A stretch of 64,000 nucleotides of DNA. Origin: Indioceanicola profundi. GTDB taxonomy: Bacteria; Pseudomonadota; Alphaproteobacteria; Azospirillales; Azospirillaceae. Under the pieces are notes generated by a model, which saw nothing but the letters and a program-made list of their open reading frames with translations, did no database searches and was not told where the DNA came from. Positions 8,330-15,933 of the stretch are shown here, one piece after another (the first letter of the stretch is position 1; every line of letters starts with the position of its first letter). Location of the stretch: NCBI RefSeq assembly GCF_003568845.1, contig NZ_CP030126.1, forward strand, positions 1,267,001 through 1,331,000. The letters run 5' to 3'. The translations under genes were made by a program, and so were the position numbers.

Positions 8330-8950
8330 TCAGGGGGCGGGCACCTGCATACCCTTGGGCACAGCGGGACGCCCGCTTACCAGCTTGTGCCACCGGGACA
8401 GCCCTGGCCGCTGCTCGATCAGGCTGGAGTCGCCCTGGAAAATGGCATCAATGAAGGGATATGCCGCGATGTCCGCGATGCTGTAGTCCGTCCCGGCCAG
8501 ATACTCCGCCTCTTCCAGGCGACGGCTCAGCGCGGACAGGCTGCGGGCGATCTCTTCGGAATAGAGATCGATGGCGTACTCGATCCGCTCCGGCGCCAGC
8601 ACGTTGAAGCGAAAATGCCCGATCACGACCGGGGTGAAATCGGTCAGCACCAGCATCAGCCAGCACTGGCAGTCGGCCCGCGCTTCCGCTGTGGTAGGCA
8701 GGAAACGACCAGCTTTTTCCGCCAGATACCAGAGGATCGCGCCGGACCCGAAGATATGACGCTGGGTGCCATCCTCCTCCTCGGTGATGGCCGGGAATTT
8801 GGAAAGGGGGCTGATATGCTCGAATCCAGGGGTGGTGACCCTCCCGGCCTCAAAGCCGACCTGCTCCACACGGTATGGAAGGCCACACTCCTCCAACATG
8901 ATGGAGGCGCGGTGTCCATGGGGGGTGCCGAAGGTGTGGAGCGTTATCAT
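8330..8950 (-). CDS. Glutathione S-transferase family protein (YfcG/Nu-like)
   Basis: A 206-residue GST. The N-terminal thioredoxin-like domain has TFGTPHGHRASIMLEECGLPY, the cis-proline region KFPAIT and the glutathione gamma-glutamyl contact FGSGAILWYLAEK. The helical C-terminal domain has the conserved YSIADIAAYPF N-capping box. The pattern resembles bacterial disulfide-reducing YfcG-type GSTs, which lack the usual catalytic Tyr or Ser. The start MITLHT is chosen because four residues further upstream are not conserved in the family. It converges on the TPP-enzyme gene with a four-base gap. Substrate unknown. Confidence 0.85.
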   Translation of the reverse strand: MITLHTFGTPHGHRASIMLEECGLPYRVEQVGFEAGRVTTPGFEHISPLSKFPAITEEEDGTQRHIFGSGAILWYLAEKAGRFLPTTAEARADCQCWLMLVLTDFTPVVIGHFRFNVLAPERIEYAIDLYSEEIARSLSALSRRLEEAEYLAGTDYSIADIAAYPFIDAIFQGDSSLIEQRPGLSRWHKLVSGRPAVPKGMQVPAP

Positions 8951-9041
8951 CCTGCCGCCCATGCACTTGTCCGGAACCGGCCGGCGGCCGGCATCGATCC
9001 TAGACTATGACACGGCATGAACAGCTTGGCAGCCCCGGACG

Positions 9042-9752
9042 TCACAGTTTGAGCGTCAGGGTCGAAGTGGTGCCGGCACCGCCGCGGATATCCAGATCCG
9101 CGCCAAGTTGTGTCGCCAGCGCTTCAACCAGCATCGCGGAGTTGTCGGCGTCCGTATCGAAACCGGGCGGAAGGGCGCGGCCGTTTCCTGTGACCGTCAG
9201 CCGAGCGACGCCGTCCTTCTCCTCCTCCAGGATGACCTCCATCCGGCCCTCGGCGGGATAGGCGTGGCGCAGGCCGCTCATCACCAGCTCATTGATGATC
9301 AGCCCGAGCGGCATGGCGGTGTAGAGGGAGGTGTGCAACGGCTCCGCATTCACCGAAACGTGAACCGGCGTCGGCAGGTCGCCGACATTGCCCAGCGCCG
9401 TCTCACAGATTTCCTCCGCATAGCGGGCCAGATTCACGCTGACTTCCGATCGGGCCTCATGAATCTGGCGGTAGAGAATGGCCAATACCTCGACCCGGAA
9501 CATGGTCTGGTCATAGGCGGCGCGCGCCACCGGGTCGGCGATACGGTGATGCTGCAGCCGCAGCATGCTGATGACGAGTTGAAGGCTGTTCTTAGCGCGG
9601 TGCTGCAACTCCCGCAGGACCCGCTCGCGATCCGACAAAAGGCTCGAAAGGCTCCGGCAACGCTCGACCAACTCGTCACGCGACAGCTCGGACAAGCCGT
9701 CATCCTGCTGGGGCGTTCGCGCCGTGCCGGTAGCGAGGTCAGGTTTGGCCAT
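9042..9752 (-). CDS. HisKA_2-family protein with degenerate ATPase domain
   Basis: A 236-residue cytoplasmic protein with no sensor domain. A coiled N-terminus leads into the HisKA_2 dimerisation domain with phospho-acceptor His51 in LRELQHRAKNSLQLV. The C-terminal HATPase region has lost nucleotide-contact residues. NELVTNALKHAF of the family reads NELVMSGLRHAYP, with Ser159 for the N-box Asn. The G1 box DDGVGLP reads GNGRALP, with Gly189 for Asp and Ala193 for Gly. The G2 region reads NSAMLVEAL. HisKA_2 kinases often act in the alphaproteobacterial general stress response. I infer either a weak kinase or a phosphotransferase that uses the retained histidine. Confidence 0.85.
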   Translation of the reverse strand: MAKPDLATGTARTPQQDDGLSELSRDELVERCRSLSSLLSDRERVLRELQHRAKNSLQLVISMLRLQHHRIADPVARAAYDQTMFRVEVLAILYRQIHEARSEVSVNLARYAEEICETALGNVGDLPTPVHVSVNAEPLHTSLYTAMPLGLIINELVMSGLRHAYPAEGRMEVILEEEKDGVARLTVTGNGRALPPGFDTDADNSAMLVEALATQLGADLDIRGGAGTTSTLTLKL

Positions 9753-9877
9753 GTCGAACCGGCTTCTCGTTTACGCTTAAGGACCTGTGTTCTAAACCAC
9801 CCGCAGTGACGGATAAATTACGGCCTTTGTACTACCGCCTGGGCTATATCCACCGGACCCGATGGTTGGGGTGCCGC

Positions 9878-10195
9878 TCACTCGAACAGCCAAGCCAACA
9901 ATCCCTTCTTTTTTGGCGGGAGCTTCCGGGCCGGGGCTGCCGGCTGTCTGGCGGGCGTCTTGCCCTCGACATATTCGGTCCGGAAACGCAGAAAATCCTC
10001 CTTGCGTCCGAACATGAACCGGACGTGCAACACCTGCCGACGCGCGCCGGTTTCCATATCCTGTTCCTGCTGCATGCCCAGGAATTCCAGCGCCCAGAGA
10101 CCTTTGATGTTGTCCCGAATCCAATCCTCCGCCCGATCCATCTCCCCCTTGCCCCTCAACTTCAGCGTGGTTTCGAAATCGTAGAGCTGGCTCAT
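9878..10195 (-). CDS. Conserved hypothetical protein (105 aa)
   Basis: A 105-residue soluble protein. The first 75 residues form a compact mixed alpha/beta domain (starting MSQLYDFETTLKLRGKGEMD). It is followed by a Pro/Ala/Lys-rich linker with KLPPKKKG and a hydrophobic-tipped C-terminus LLAWLFE. The C-terminal Leu-Leu-Ala-Trp-Leu-Phe looks like a short interaction peptide, and its LxWLF end loosely recalls clamp-binding tails; this is only suggestive. The ATG at 10195 is chosen over an upstream one because it begins the compact domain. It is 125 bases upstream of the HisKA_2 gene on the same strand. No family recognised. Confidence 0.62.
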   Translation of the reverse strand: MSQLYDFETTLKLRGKGEMDRAEDWIRDNIKGLWALEFLGMQQEQDMETGARRQVLHVRFMFGRKEDFLRFRTEYVEGKTPARQPAAPARKLPPKKKGLLAWLFE

Positions 10196-10326
10196 GGTCC
10201 TGGTTTTCCGGGTGGGAGGATGCATCCGGCCGCAAAGCCGCGCAAAAAAGGATATACCCTCCTCGACATGGCGTCACACCGAAGTTATGTGCACGTGCCT
10301 GTGCCCGGAACCCGATTGGAAGCCGC

Positions 10327-11340
10327 ATGAACCGGCAACGCCCCGTACGCCGCAGGATGTCCGGATTTGCCCACCTGTTCCTGTTTGCAGCCCTGGCGGC
10401 CCCGCTCTTTGGAATCACCGCATGCAGCGCGGCACCGGAGCAGGCGGCCGCGGTGTCCACACCCCTGGAATTGAGCGAGGACGGCAGGGAGCGGGTCGGC
10501 CGTCTGATGTTCCGCGGCGGTATCGTCCTGCGTGGCGATGACCCCAGGCTTGGCGGCCTGTCCGATATCAGGATCGGTGATGACGGAACGCAGTTCGCGG
10601 CCGTATCGGACAGTTCGGCTGCCCTGGTGGGGCGCTTGACCTACGACCAGACGGGTCGGCTTACAGGTGCCAAGGATATCGAGGTCGTTTCCCTGAACGG
10701 CGTCGATGGAACGCCGCTTTCCGGCAAGCAGGGCGATGCTGAAGGATTGGTTCGGCTGCCCGACGGCGGCTGGTTGGTCAGCTTCGAGCGGGAGCACAGG
10801 GTTCTGCACTATCCATCCGGTCTGGGACAAGGACGGCTGCGGCGTCTGAACCTGCCTGCGGAAGTCGCCGATCTGCCGACCAATGGTGGGTTGGAGGCCA
10901 TGACCCGGCTGGCCGATGACCGTCTGCTGCTGATCGCGGAGGATGGGGAGAACGGAGTTCACCTTGCCTGGATCGGCCGGGAGGGCGAATGGACCACTCT
11001 CGGCTACCGCGCCCATCCTCCGTTTCTCCCGGTGAGCGCCGCGACCCTGCCCAACGGGGACCTGCTGGTACTGGAGCGAAGGGCGAGTTGGATCGGAGGG
11101 TGGGGCAACCGGATCGTTCTGGTGCCCGCTGCGAATCTGGAGCGGGCCGCAGATGGTCGCGGCATCCTGGAAGGAACGGAAATCGGGCGGATCGATCCGC
11201 CTATGACGGCTGACAATTACGAAGGTGTTGATGTCCGGGTCTCCAGCGACGGCCGGACACTGGTGTATCTGGTATCGGACGACAATTTCATGTTCACCCA
11301 GCGCACGATCATCCTGATGTTCGAGCTGTTGGCGGAGTAG
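10327..11340 (+). CDS. Phytase-like esterase-family lipoprotein
   Basis: A 337-residue exported protein. A basic N-terminus (MNRQRPVRRRM) precedes a hydrophobic segment ending in ITAC, a plausible lipobox, so it is probably membrane-anchored in the periplasm. The body matches the phytase-like/esterase-like beta-propeller family: GGLSDIRIGDDGTQFAAVSD near the start, DAEGLVRLPDGGWLVSFE in the middle, NGGLEAMTRLADDRLLLIAED, and a C-terminal DNYEGVDVRVSSDGRTLVYLVSDDNF. Family members are widespread and mostly uncharacterised. The enzymatic activity is inferred from the family name only. Confidence 0.85.
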   Translation: MNRQRPVRRRMSGFAHLFLFAALAAPLFGITACSAAPEQAAAVSTPLELSEDGRERVGRLMFRGGIVLRGDDPRLGGLSDIRIGDDGTQFAAVSDSSAALVGRLTYDQTGRLTGAKDIEVVSLNGVDGTPLSGKQGDAEGLVRLPDGGWLVSFEREHRVLHYPSGLGQGRLRRLNLPAEVADLPTNGGLEAMTRLADDRLLLIAEDGENGVHLAWIGREGEWTTLGYRAHPPFLPVSAATLPNGDLLVLERRASWIGGWGNRIVLVPAANLERAADGRGILEGTEIGRIDPPMTADNYEGVDVRVSSDGRTLVYLVSDDNFMFTQRTIILMFELLAE

Positions 11341-11412
11341 CCAGCGCGAGACTTGCCGCCCCGGTAGGGGAGCGTGCTAGCGTCAGCGAAGACAAGACAC
11401 CAGATGAGGCCC

Positions 11413-12750
11413 ATGATGGATGGCCAGCTTCCGGCCCAGCCGGCTCCCAACGATCTCTCCGCCCATTGGATGCCGTTCACGGCCAATCGGCAGTTCAAGG
11501 CGGCTCCCCGCCTGCTGGTCTCCGCCGAGGGGATGTATTATCGCAGCCACGACGGGCGGCAGATCCTGGACGGAACGGCGGGCCTCTGGTGCGTGAACGC
11601 GGGCCATGCTCGAAAGCCCATCGTCGAGGCGATTCAGCGCTCGGCGGCGGAGCTGGATTTCGCGCCCGGTTTCCAGATGGGACATCCCGGCGCGTTTACC
11701 CTGGCCAGTAAGGTCGCCGCGCTGGCGCCCGGCGACCTGAACCATGTGTTCTTCACCAACTCCGGCTCCGAATCCGTAGATACGGCGCTGAAGATCGCCT
11801 TGGCCTACCACCGCGCCAGGGGCGAGGGACACCGGACCAAGCTGATCGGGCGGGAGCGGGGATACCACGGTGTCGGCTTCGGGGGCATGTCCGTCGGCGG
11901 CATCGTCAACAACCGGCGGGCCTATGGGCCGCTGCTGCCCGGCGTGGACCATCTGCCGCACACCCATGACCTGAAGCGCAACGCCTTCTCCAAGGGCCAG
12001 CCGGAGCATGGGGCCGAACTGGCGGATGAGCTGGAGCGGATCGTAGCCCTGCACGGGGCCGACACCATCGCCGCCGTTATCGTAGAGCCGATGGCCGGCT
12101 CGACCGGCGTGCTGATTCCGCCCAAGGGATATCTGGAGCGGCTGCGGGCGATCTGCGACCGGCATGGGCTGCTGCTGATCTTCGATGAGGTCATTACCGG
12201 CTTTGGCCGTCTAGGAACGCCGTTCGCAGCCGACTATTTCGGCGTCATGCCCGACATGATGACGACGGCGAAGGGGCTGACCAACGCGGCCGTGCCGATG
12301 GGCGCGGTGGTGGTGCGGGACTATATCCACGATGCCTTCATGAGCGGCCCCGAACACCTCATCGAGCTGTTCCATGGCTATACCTATTCCGGTCATCCGC
12401 TGGCCTGCGCAGCGGGAAATGCGACGCTCGACCTCTATGCGGCTGAAGGGCTGTTCCATCGGGCTGCGGAGATGGCGCCGGTGCTGGAGCGGGCAGTACA
12501 CGGTCTGAAGGGCGTCCGCCATGTCATCGATGTACGGAACGTCGGGTTGGTGGCCGGCATTGAGCTGGAATCCCGTCCCGGCGCTCCGGGCACTCGTGCC
12601 TATGATACCTTCGTCCGCTGCTACGAGCGCGGCGTGCTGACCCGTACCACCGGCGACATCATCGCACTGAGCCCGCCGCTGATCGTGGAAGAAGCGCAGA
12701 TCACGCAGATCGTGGAGACGATTGCGGACGTACTCGCAGGGATCGACTGA
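11413..12750 (+). CDS. Class III aminotransferase (omega-amino acid:pyruvate type)
   Basis: A 445-residue PLP enzyme closest to beta-alanine/omega-amino acid:pyruvate aminotransferases. The N-terminal HWMPFTANRQFK motif is typical of that subgroup. PLP residues are present: GSESVDTALKIA, GRERGYHGVGFGG, the Asp in LLIFDEVITGFGR, and the Schiff-base lysine Lys287 in TTAKGLTNAAVPMG. The enzyme would transfer an omega-amino group from beta-alanine or similar amines to pyruvate in the cytoplasm. GAGG upstream favours the adjacent ATGs at 11413 and 11416; the latter has better spacing. A strong hairpin lies just past the stop. No linked beta-alanine pathway gene is visible. Confidence 0.9.
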   Translation: MMDGQLPAQPAPNDLSAHWMPFTANRQFKAAPRLLVSAEGMYYRSHDGRQILDGTAGLWCVNAGHARKPIVEAIQRSAAELDFAPGFQMGHPGAFTLASKVAALAPGDLNHVFFTNSGSESVDTALKIALAYHRARGEGHRTKLIGRERGYHGVGFGGMSVGGIVNNRRAYGPLLPGVDHLPHTHDLKRNAFSKGQPEHGAELADELERIVALHGADTIAAVIVEPMAGSTGVLIPPKGYLERLRAICDRHGLLLIFDEVITGFGRLGTPFAADYFGVMPDMMTTAKGLTNAAVPMGAVVVRDYIHDAFMSGPEHLIELFHGYTYSGHPLACAAGNATLDLYAAEGLFHRAAEMAPVLERAVHGLKGVRHVIDVRNVGLVAGIELESRPGAPGTRAYDTFVRCYERGVLTRTTGDIIALSPPLIVEEAQITQIVETIADVLAGID

Positions 12751-12757
12751 CGGGTCC

Positions 12758-13642
12758 TCAATCCCCGGCCGCAATCGCGGCCGGGGCGCCCTTGCGTGCG
12801 GGCAGCACGGTCATGGCAAGCCCGATCAGGATCACGACGCCCGCGGCCAGCTTGATCGGCGTCAATGCCTCTCCCAGGAGCAGGGCTGCAAAGCTCATCC
12901 CGAAAACGGGAACGAGAAGGGAGAAGGGCGCCACCACCGTGGCGCTGTAGAGCTTCAGCAGATAGCTCCAGATTCCAAAGGCCAGCAACGTGGCCACCCA
13001 CCCGTTGTAGAGAACGGCGAACCACCCGGTTGCGCTCAAGCCTGCCAGCGACTGGAACCCGGCCGGACCCTCGAACACCCAGGAGGCCAGGGCGAGGGGG
13101 ATCGGCGGTACCAGGCTCATCCAGACCATGAGATGGAAGGCGTTTGTCGCCCTAGCCGCCTTCATCAGCATGTTGGCGACGGCCCATGACATGCCGGCGG
13201 CAAGGCACAGGGCCAGCCCAACGCGAGAACCGCCGCCGGGCAACTCGCTGGCAATCGCCGCAATGCCGGCGAAGGCCAGGATAATGCCAGCGATCTGCCG
13301 CGGACGCGGCCGGTCGCCCAGCAGCAATGCTGCCAGGATCACCGTGAAAAAGGCCTGCGACTGTATGACCAGACTCGCCAGTCCCGCCGGCATGCCGACC
13401 GACATGGCCAGGAACAGCAGCCCGAATTGGAACGTGCCCAGGAAAAGACCGATACCCAGGATATAGCGCCACGCTGCCGGCCGATTGAACCCGACCGCAG
13501 GCAGCAGGATCGCGCAGCTCGCGAAGCGCAGCCCGGTGAAGAGCAGGGGCGGCAGCTCCCGCAGGCCCCAACTGATGACCACGAAGACAAAGCCGCAGAT
13601 CAGGGCACAGGCAAGGGCGAGCGGGATATGGATCGGGCGCAT
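12758..13642 (-). CDS. EamA/DMT-family transporter
   Basis: A 294-residue inner-membrane protein with about ten hydrophobic segments arranged as two EamA repeats (roughly residues 5-135 and 145-280). Typical features are FVVISWGLRELPPLLFTGLRF in the first repeat and SYLLKLYSATVVAPFSLLVPVFGM plus LGEALTPIKLAAGVVILIGL in the second. This pattern resembles the YdcZ/EamA (O-acetylserine/cysteine export-like) group. Such carriers export amino acids or related metabolites; the substrate is unknown. The start at 13642 puts the first membrane segment at the terminus. It converges on the aminotransferase gene, with seven bases between stops. Confidence 0.88.
   Translation of the reverse strand: MRPIHIPLALACALICGFVFVVISWGLRELPPLLFTGLRFASCAILLPAVGFNRPAAWRYILGIGLFLGTFQFGLLFLAMSVGMPAGLASLVIQSQAFFTVILAALLLGDRPRPRQIAGIILAFAGIAAIASELPGGGSRVGLALCLAAGMSWAVANMLMKAARATNAFHLMVWMSLVPPIPLALASWVFEGPAGFQSLAGLSATGWFAVLYNGWVATLLAFGIWSYLLKLYSATVVAPFSLLVPVFGMSFAALLLGEALTPIKLAAGVVILIGLAMTVLPARKGAPAAIAAGD
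12763..12786 (+). terminator. Hairpin terminator overlapping the converging coding end
   Basis: CCCCGGCCGC-AATC-GCGGCCGGGG is a perfect 10-bp stem with a four-base loop, 12 bases after the aminotransferase stop. It lies within the last codons of the opposite-strand EamA gene. A U-tract is lacking. The sequence probably stops plus-strand transcription before it runs antisense into the transporter. Confidence 0.55.
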
Positions 13643-13667
13643 GATCCCGCAAGCCTGCACGAAACAG

Positions 13668-13695
13668 TGCAGGGGCGGAACCATCCGCCCCTGCA
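13668..13695 (-). terminator. Hairpin between OsmC and EamA genes
   Basis: A perfect 12-bp stem with a four-base loop (arms 13668-13679 and 13684-13695, core GGGGCGGA/TCCGCCCC). It follows the OsmC stop by 20 bases on the minus strand. The downstream flank contains only CTGTTTC, so the U-tract is weak. It is a probable terminator or transcript-stabilising hairpin separating the two genes. Confidence 0.6.
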
Positions 13696-13715
13696 TGGCT
13701 GGGTGTCCGGCACTG

Positions 13716-14141
13716 CTACTCCAGCGCGGCGTCGAGTGTGATGTCCACAGCCTTCAGGGCGCGGGAGACGGGGCAGTTCGCCTTAGCCTTCTCCGCCACT
13801 TCCTGAAACTTGTCTGCCCCGATGCCGGGGATGCTGGCGCGGGTGACGAGGTCGATGCGGGTGATGGCGAAGCCGCCGCCCTGCTTGTCGATATGAACCT
13901 TGGCGGTGGTGCGTACCCGCTCCGGCGTGAAGCCCTCCTGACCCAGCATCAGGGAAAAGGCCATTGAGAAGCAGCCCGCATGGGCGCCGGCAATCAGCTC
14001 CTCCGGGTTCGTGCCCGTGCCGGATTCGAAGCGGGAGGAGAAATTGTACTGGGTATCGAGGGCTCCGCTTTCGAGCTTCACCCGCCCGTTCCCGGCGGGA
14101 ACGCCCCCGGTCCATTCGGCATCGGCGCTTCGGATCGGCAT
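13716..14141 (-). CDS. OsmC/Ohr-family peroxiredoxin
   Basis: A 141-residue OsmC-family protein. Both redox cysteines are present: AGAHAGCFSMAFSLML (first Cys, about residue 58) and KAKANCPVSRAL (second Cys, about 122). The N-terminus carries the strand pattern AEWTGGVPAGNG and the Arg-bearing loop NFSSRFE. Members reduce organic hydroperoxides using dithiols such as lipoyl proteins. OsmC and Ohr subtypes cannot be separated firmly here; the GTNPEELIAGAHAGCFSMA wording favours the OsmC branch. GGAGGATG precedes the ATG at 14141. A second OsmC domain occurs at 45384-46607. Confidence 0.9.
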   Translation of the reverse strand: MPIRSADAEWTGGVPAGNGRVKLESGALDTQYNFSSRFESGTGTNPEELIAGAHAGCFSMAFSLMLGQEGFTPERVRTTAKVHIDKQGGGFAITRIDLVTRASIPGIGADKFQEVAEKAKANCPVSRALKAVDITLDAALE

Positions 14142-14230
14142 ATCATCCTCCTTGGTGCTGGTTATGCCGGCGACAACAGATGAAAATCCGGGATGGAGGC
14201 GGGTCGGCTGATTTTTCTGTGCGGGCGGGT

Positions 14231-14246
14231 GCAGGAAAATTCCTGC
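14231..14246. promoter_or_regulatory. GCAGGAA-N2-TTCCTGC dyad in a divergent promoter
   Basis: A perfect 7-2-7 inverted repeat between the osmC-family gene and the surface-antigen-like gene. It is 52 bases upstream of the latter's ATG. This is a likely operator for one or both genes, but the cognate regulator is not identified. OhrR-type repressors use different AT-rich sites, so that regulator is not supported. Confidence 0.4.
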
Positions 14247-14297
14247 CGCCACGTACCAGGATGGGGGGCGTGGTTCTTGCGTCCAGAGGAGTTCGAC

Positions 14298-14972
14298 ATG
14301 AAGGCCGGCAGATTGGCATCCAGGATCATTGGAGCGTGTCTGGTCCTTGCATTGGTTTCACCGCCCGTCCAGGCGTATGCACGGGACAATGACGACAGGG
14401 ACGGGCGCGGCGGCCGGCACGAGCGAGACCGCGGCCCCGAATGGCGTCGCGACGATGAGCGCCGGAATGACCGGGACTGGCGCGACGACCGCCGTGGGCG
14501 GGATGATTGGCGGAGTCGCGACGACCGCCGGGACCGCTCAGACCCTCGATGGTCGCGCAATCGCTCCTACAACCCGCCCGGCTGGCACCGCACCTACAGG
14601 AATGTCGTTGTGGTGCGGCCCTATGGTCACCGCTATCACGGCTATGGCCATTACCACGACGACAGCAGCGCCTTCGCATGGCTTGGGCTGACGGCGATCA
14701 CGCTGACCATCCTGAACGAGCTGAACGAAGCGCAGCAGCGCACGCTTGAGACAGCGCAGATTCATGCCACCACGGCGCCCATCGGCCAACCGGTGGTCTG
14801 GTCCGATGGTGCCGCGACTGGGCAGGTGGTCGCCCTACGGGAAGGCCGCACGCTCGATGGCATGTACTGCCGGGAGTTCCAGCAGACCGTGATTATCGGC
14901 GGCCGGGCGGAGGAGGCATATGGCACTGCCTGCATGCAGCCGGACGGAAGTTGGATGATCGTGGATCAGTGA
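14298..14972 (+). CDS. Exported Arg/Asp-rich protein with surface-antigen-like C-terminal domain
   Basis: A 224-residue protein with a Sec signal peptide (cleavage likely after PVQAYA, residue 27). Residues 28-82 are an almost pure Arg/Asp/Glu polyampholyte with many DDR, DRD and RRD steps. Next comes a Tyr/His-rich patch (YGHRYHGYGHYHDD), one hydrophobic helix (about 123-137), and a C-terminal domain with two cysteines (MYCREFQQTVIIGGRAEE and YGTACMQPDGSW). The C-terminal pattern is that of the 17-kDa surface antigen/RT0821-type outer membrane proteins. The first part is probably disordered and the His/Tyr patch could bind metal. The protein probably faces the periplasm or outer membrane. 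Function unknown. Confidence 0.8.
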   Translation: MKAGRLASRIIGACLVLALVSPPVQAYARDNDDRDGRGGRHERDRGPEWRRDDERRNDRDWRDDRRGRDDWRSRDDRRDRSDPRWSRNRSYNPPGWHRTYRNVVVVRPYGHRYHGYGHYHDDSSAFAWLGLTAITLTILNELNEAQQRTLETAQIHATTAPIGQPVVWSDGAATGQVVALREGRTLDGMYCREFQQTVIIGGRAEEAYGTACMQPDGSWMIVDQ

Positions 14973-15002
14973 CGAACCGGCGGAGGGCTGCGACAGGGGG
15001 AA

Positions 15003-15824
15003 TCAGCCCGCCAGGAACCAGCCTTCCGTCGCTTCATCGGCTGGAAAGAAAAGCTCCACCCGCAAATCCTGGAGCCCGGCGTCAAGCGGAGTGCCCAGGC
15101 TCGCGATGACGGACAGGAGGGAAAGGCGGACACCGTCCTGGACGAAACGGATGGTCAGAGCCGGAATAGCTGCCTCATCCACTGCGCCTGCGGACCCCGC
15201 GCCGGCGAGCGCTGGATGCGTCATGAGGCTCCGCAGAGGTTCCGGGTCTTCGGCCAGCGGATCTTCCAGCAGCGCTTCCGCCCGCAGCCGGCGAACCGTC
15301 CAGAGGGCGACTTCCCTGAAATTCTCCACCAGCCCCTCCACAGGCGGGGAGAACAGTGCCTGGACCAGGTTGATCGGCGGAGCGGAAGCGGCTTCCGGAC
15401 CCAGAAGAAAGCCCAGCAGCCGCATGGCTCCCTCATTCGCCTGCACCAGATTGTAGTGCCGGTCCACGACCACGGCGGGAAACGGCTCCTGCCGCTCCAG
15501 CATCCGGTCCAGCACGGCCTGGATCGGCCTCATCTCCGGCGCTTCCGGCGGTCGGGTCCCATAGGCGGGAGCGAAGCCGGCGGCCAGCAGCATGGCGTCC
15601 TGATGACGGAGCGGTACGGCCAGTGCGCCCGCAAGATTCAGAACCATGCCGCGGCTTGGGCGCGCCCGGCCGGACTCCAGGAAGCTGATATGTCGCTGGC
15701 TGGTATCGCAGGTCAGCGCCAGATCGAGCTGGCTGGTTCCGCGGGACAGCCGCCAGCGCCGCAGCAATGTGCCGAAACCATTGGTGGGCCGGATTGCGGG
15801 ACTGGCGGATCGCATCGTCGTCAT
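15003..15824 (-). CDS. XRE-family regulator with MmyB-like ligand-binding domain
   Basis: A 273-residue regulator. The N-terminal helix-turn-helix (about residues 13-70) reads FGTLLRRWRLSRGTSQLDLALTCD followed by TSQRHISFLESGRARPSR. The rest matches the MmyB-like PAS-type ligand domain, with VVVDRHYNLVQANEGAMRLL and a C-terminal FFPADEATE. The family regulates neighbouring genes in response to small ligands, possibly fatty acids. The start MTTMRSASP at 15824 is preferred. An in-frame ATG at 15860 would place coding sequence inside a perfect inverted repeat that looks like the operator. The gene is divergent from a small membrane protein gene, its likely target. Confidence 0.88.
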   Translation of the reverse strand: MTTMRSASPAIRPTNGFGTLLRRWRLSRGTSQLDLALTCDTSQRHISFLESGRARPSRGMVLNLAGALAVPLRHQDAMLLAAGFAPAYGTRPPEAPEMRPIQAVLDRMLERQEPFPAVVVDRHYNLVQANEGAMRLLGFLLGPEAASAPPINLVQALFSPPVEGLVENFREVALWTVRRLRAEALLEDPLAEDPEPLRSLMTHPALAGAGSAGAVDEAAIPALTIRFVQDGVRLSLLSVIASLGTPLDAGLQDLRVELFFPADEATEGWFLAG

Positions 15825-15858
15825 GGGAGCAGCATGCTGCGAGCCGGAGCGCGCGTCC

Positions 15859-15875
15859 ATTACCTGGCTGGTAAT
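15859..15875. promoter_or_regulatory. ATTACC-N5-GGTAAT operator-like dyad
   Basis: A perfect 6-5-6 inverted repeat, 34 bases from the regulator start at 15824 and 58 bases from the membrane-protein start at 15934. Its location between a regulator and a divergent gene is the classic arrangement for shared autoregulation. Binding is inferred. Confidence 0.55.
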
Positions 15876-15933
15876 TGCGGCCGCAACGGCGTGGGCAGAG
15901 GGTGGTGGCGTCCCACGACCGATGGAGCATGCA

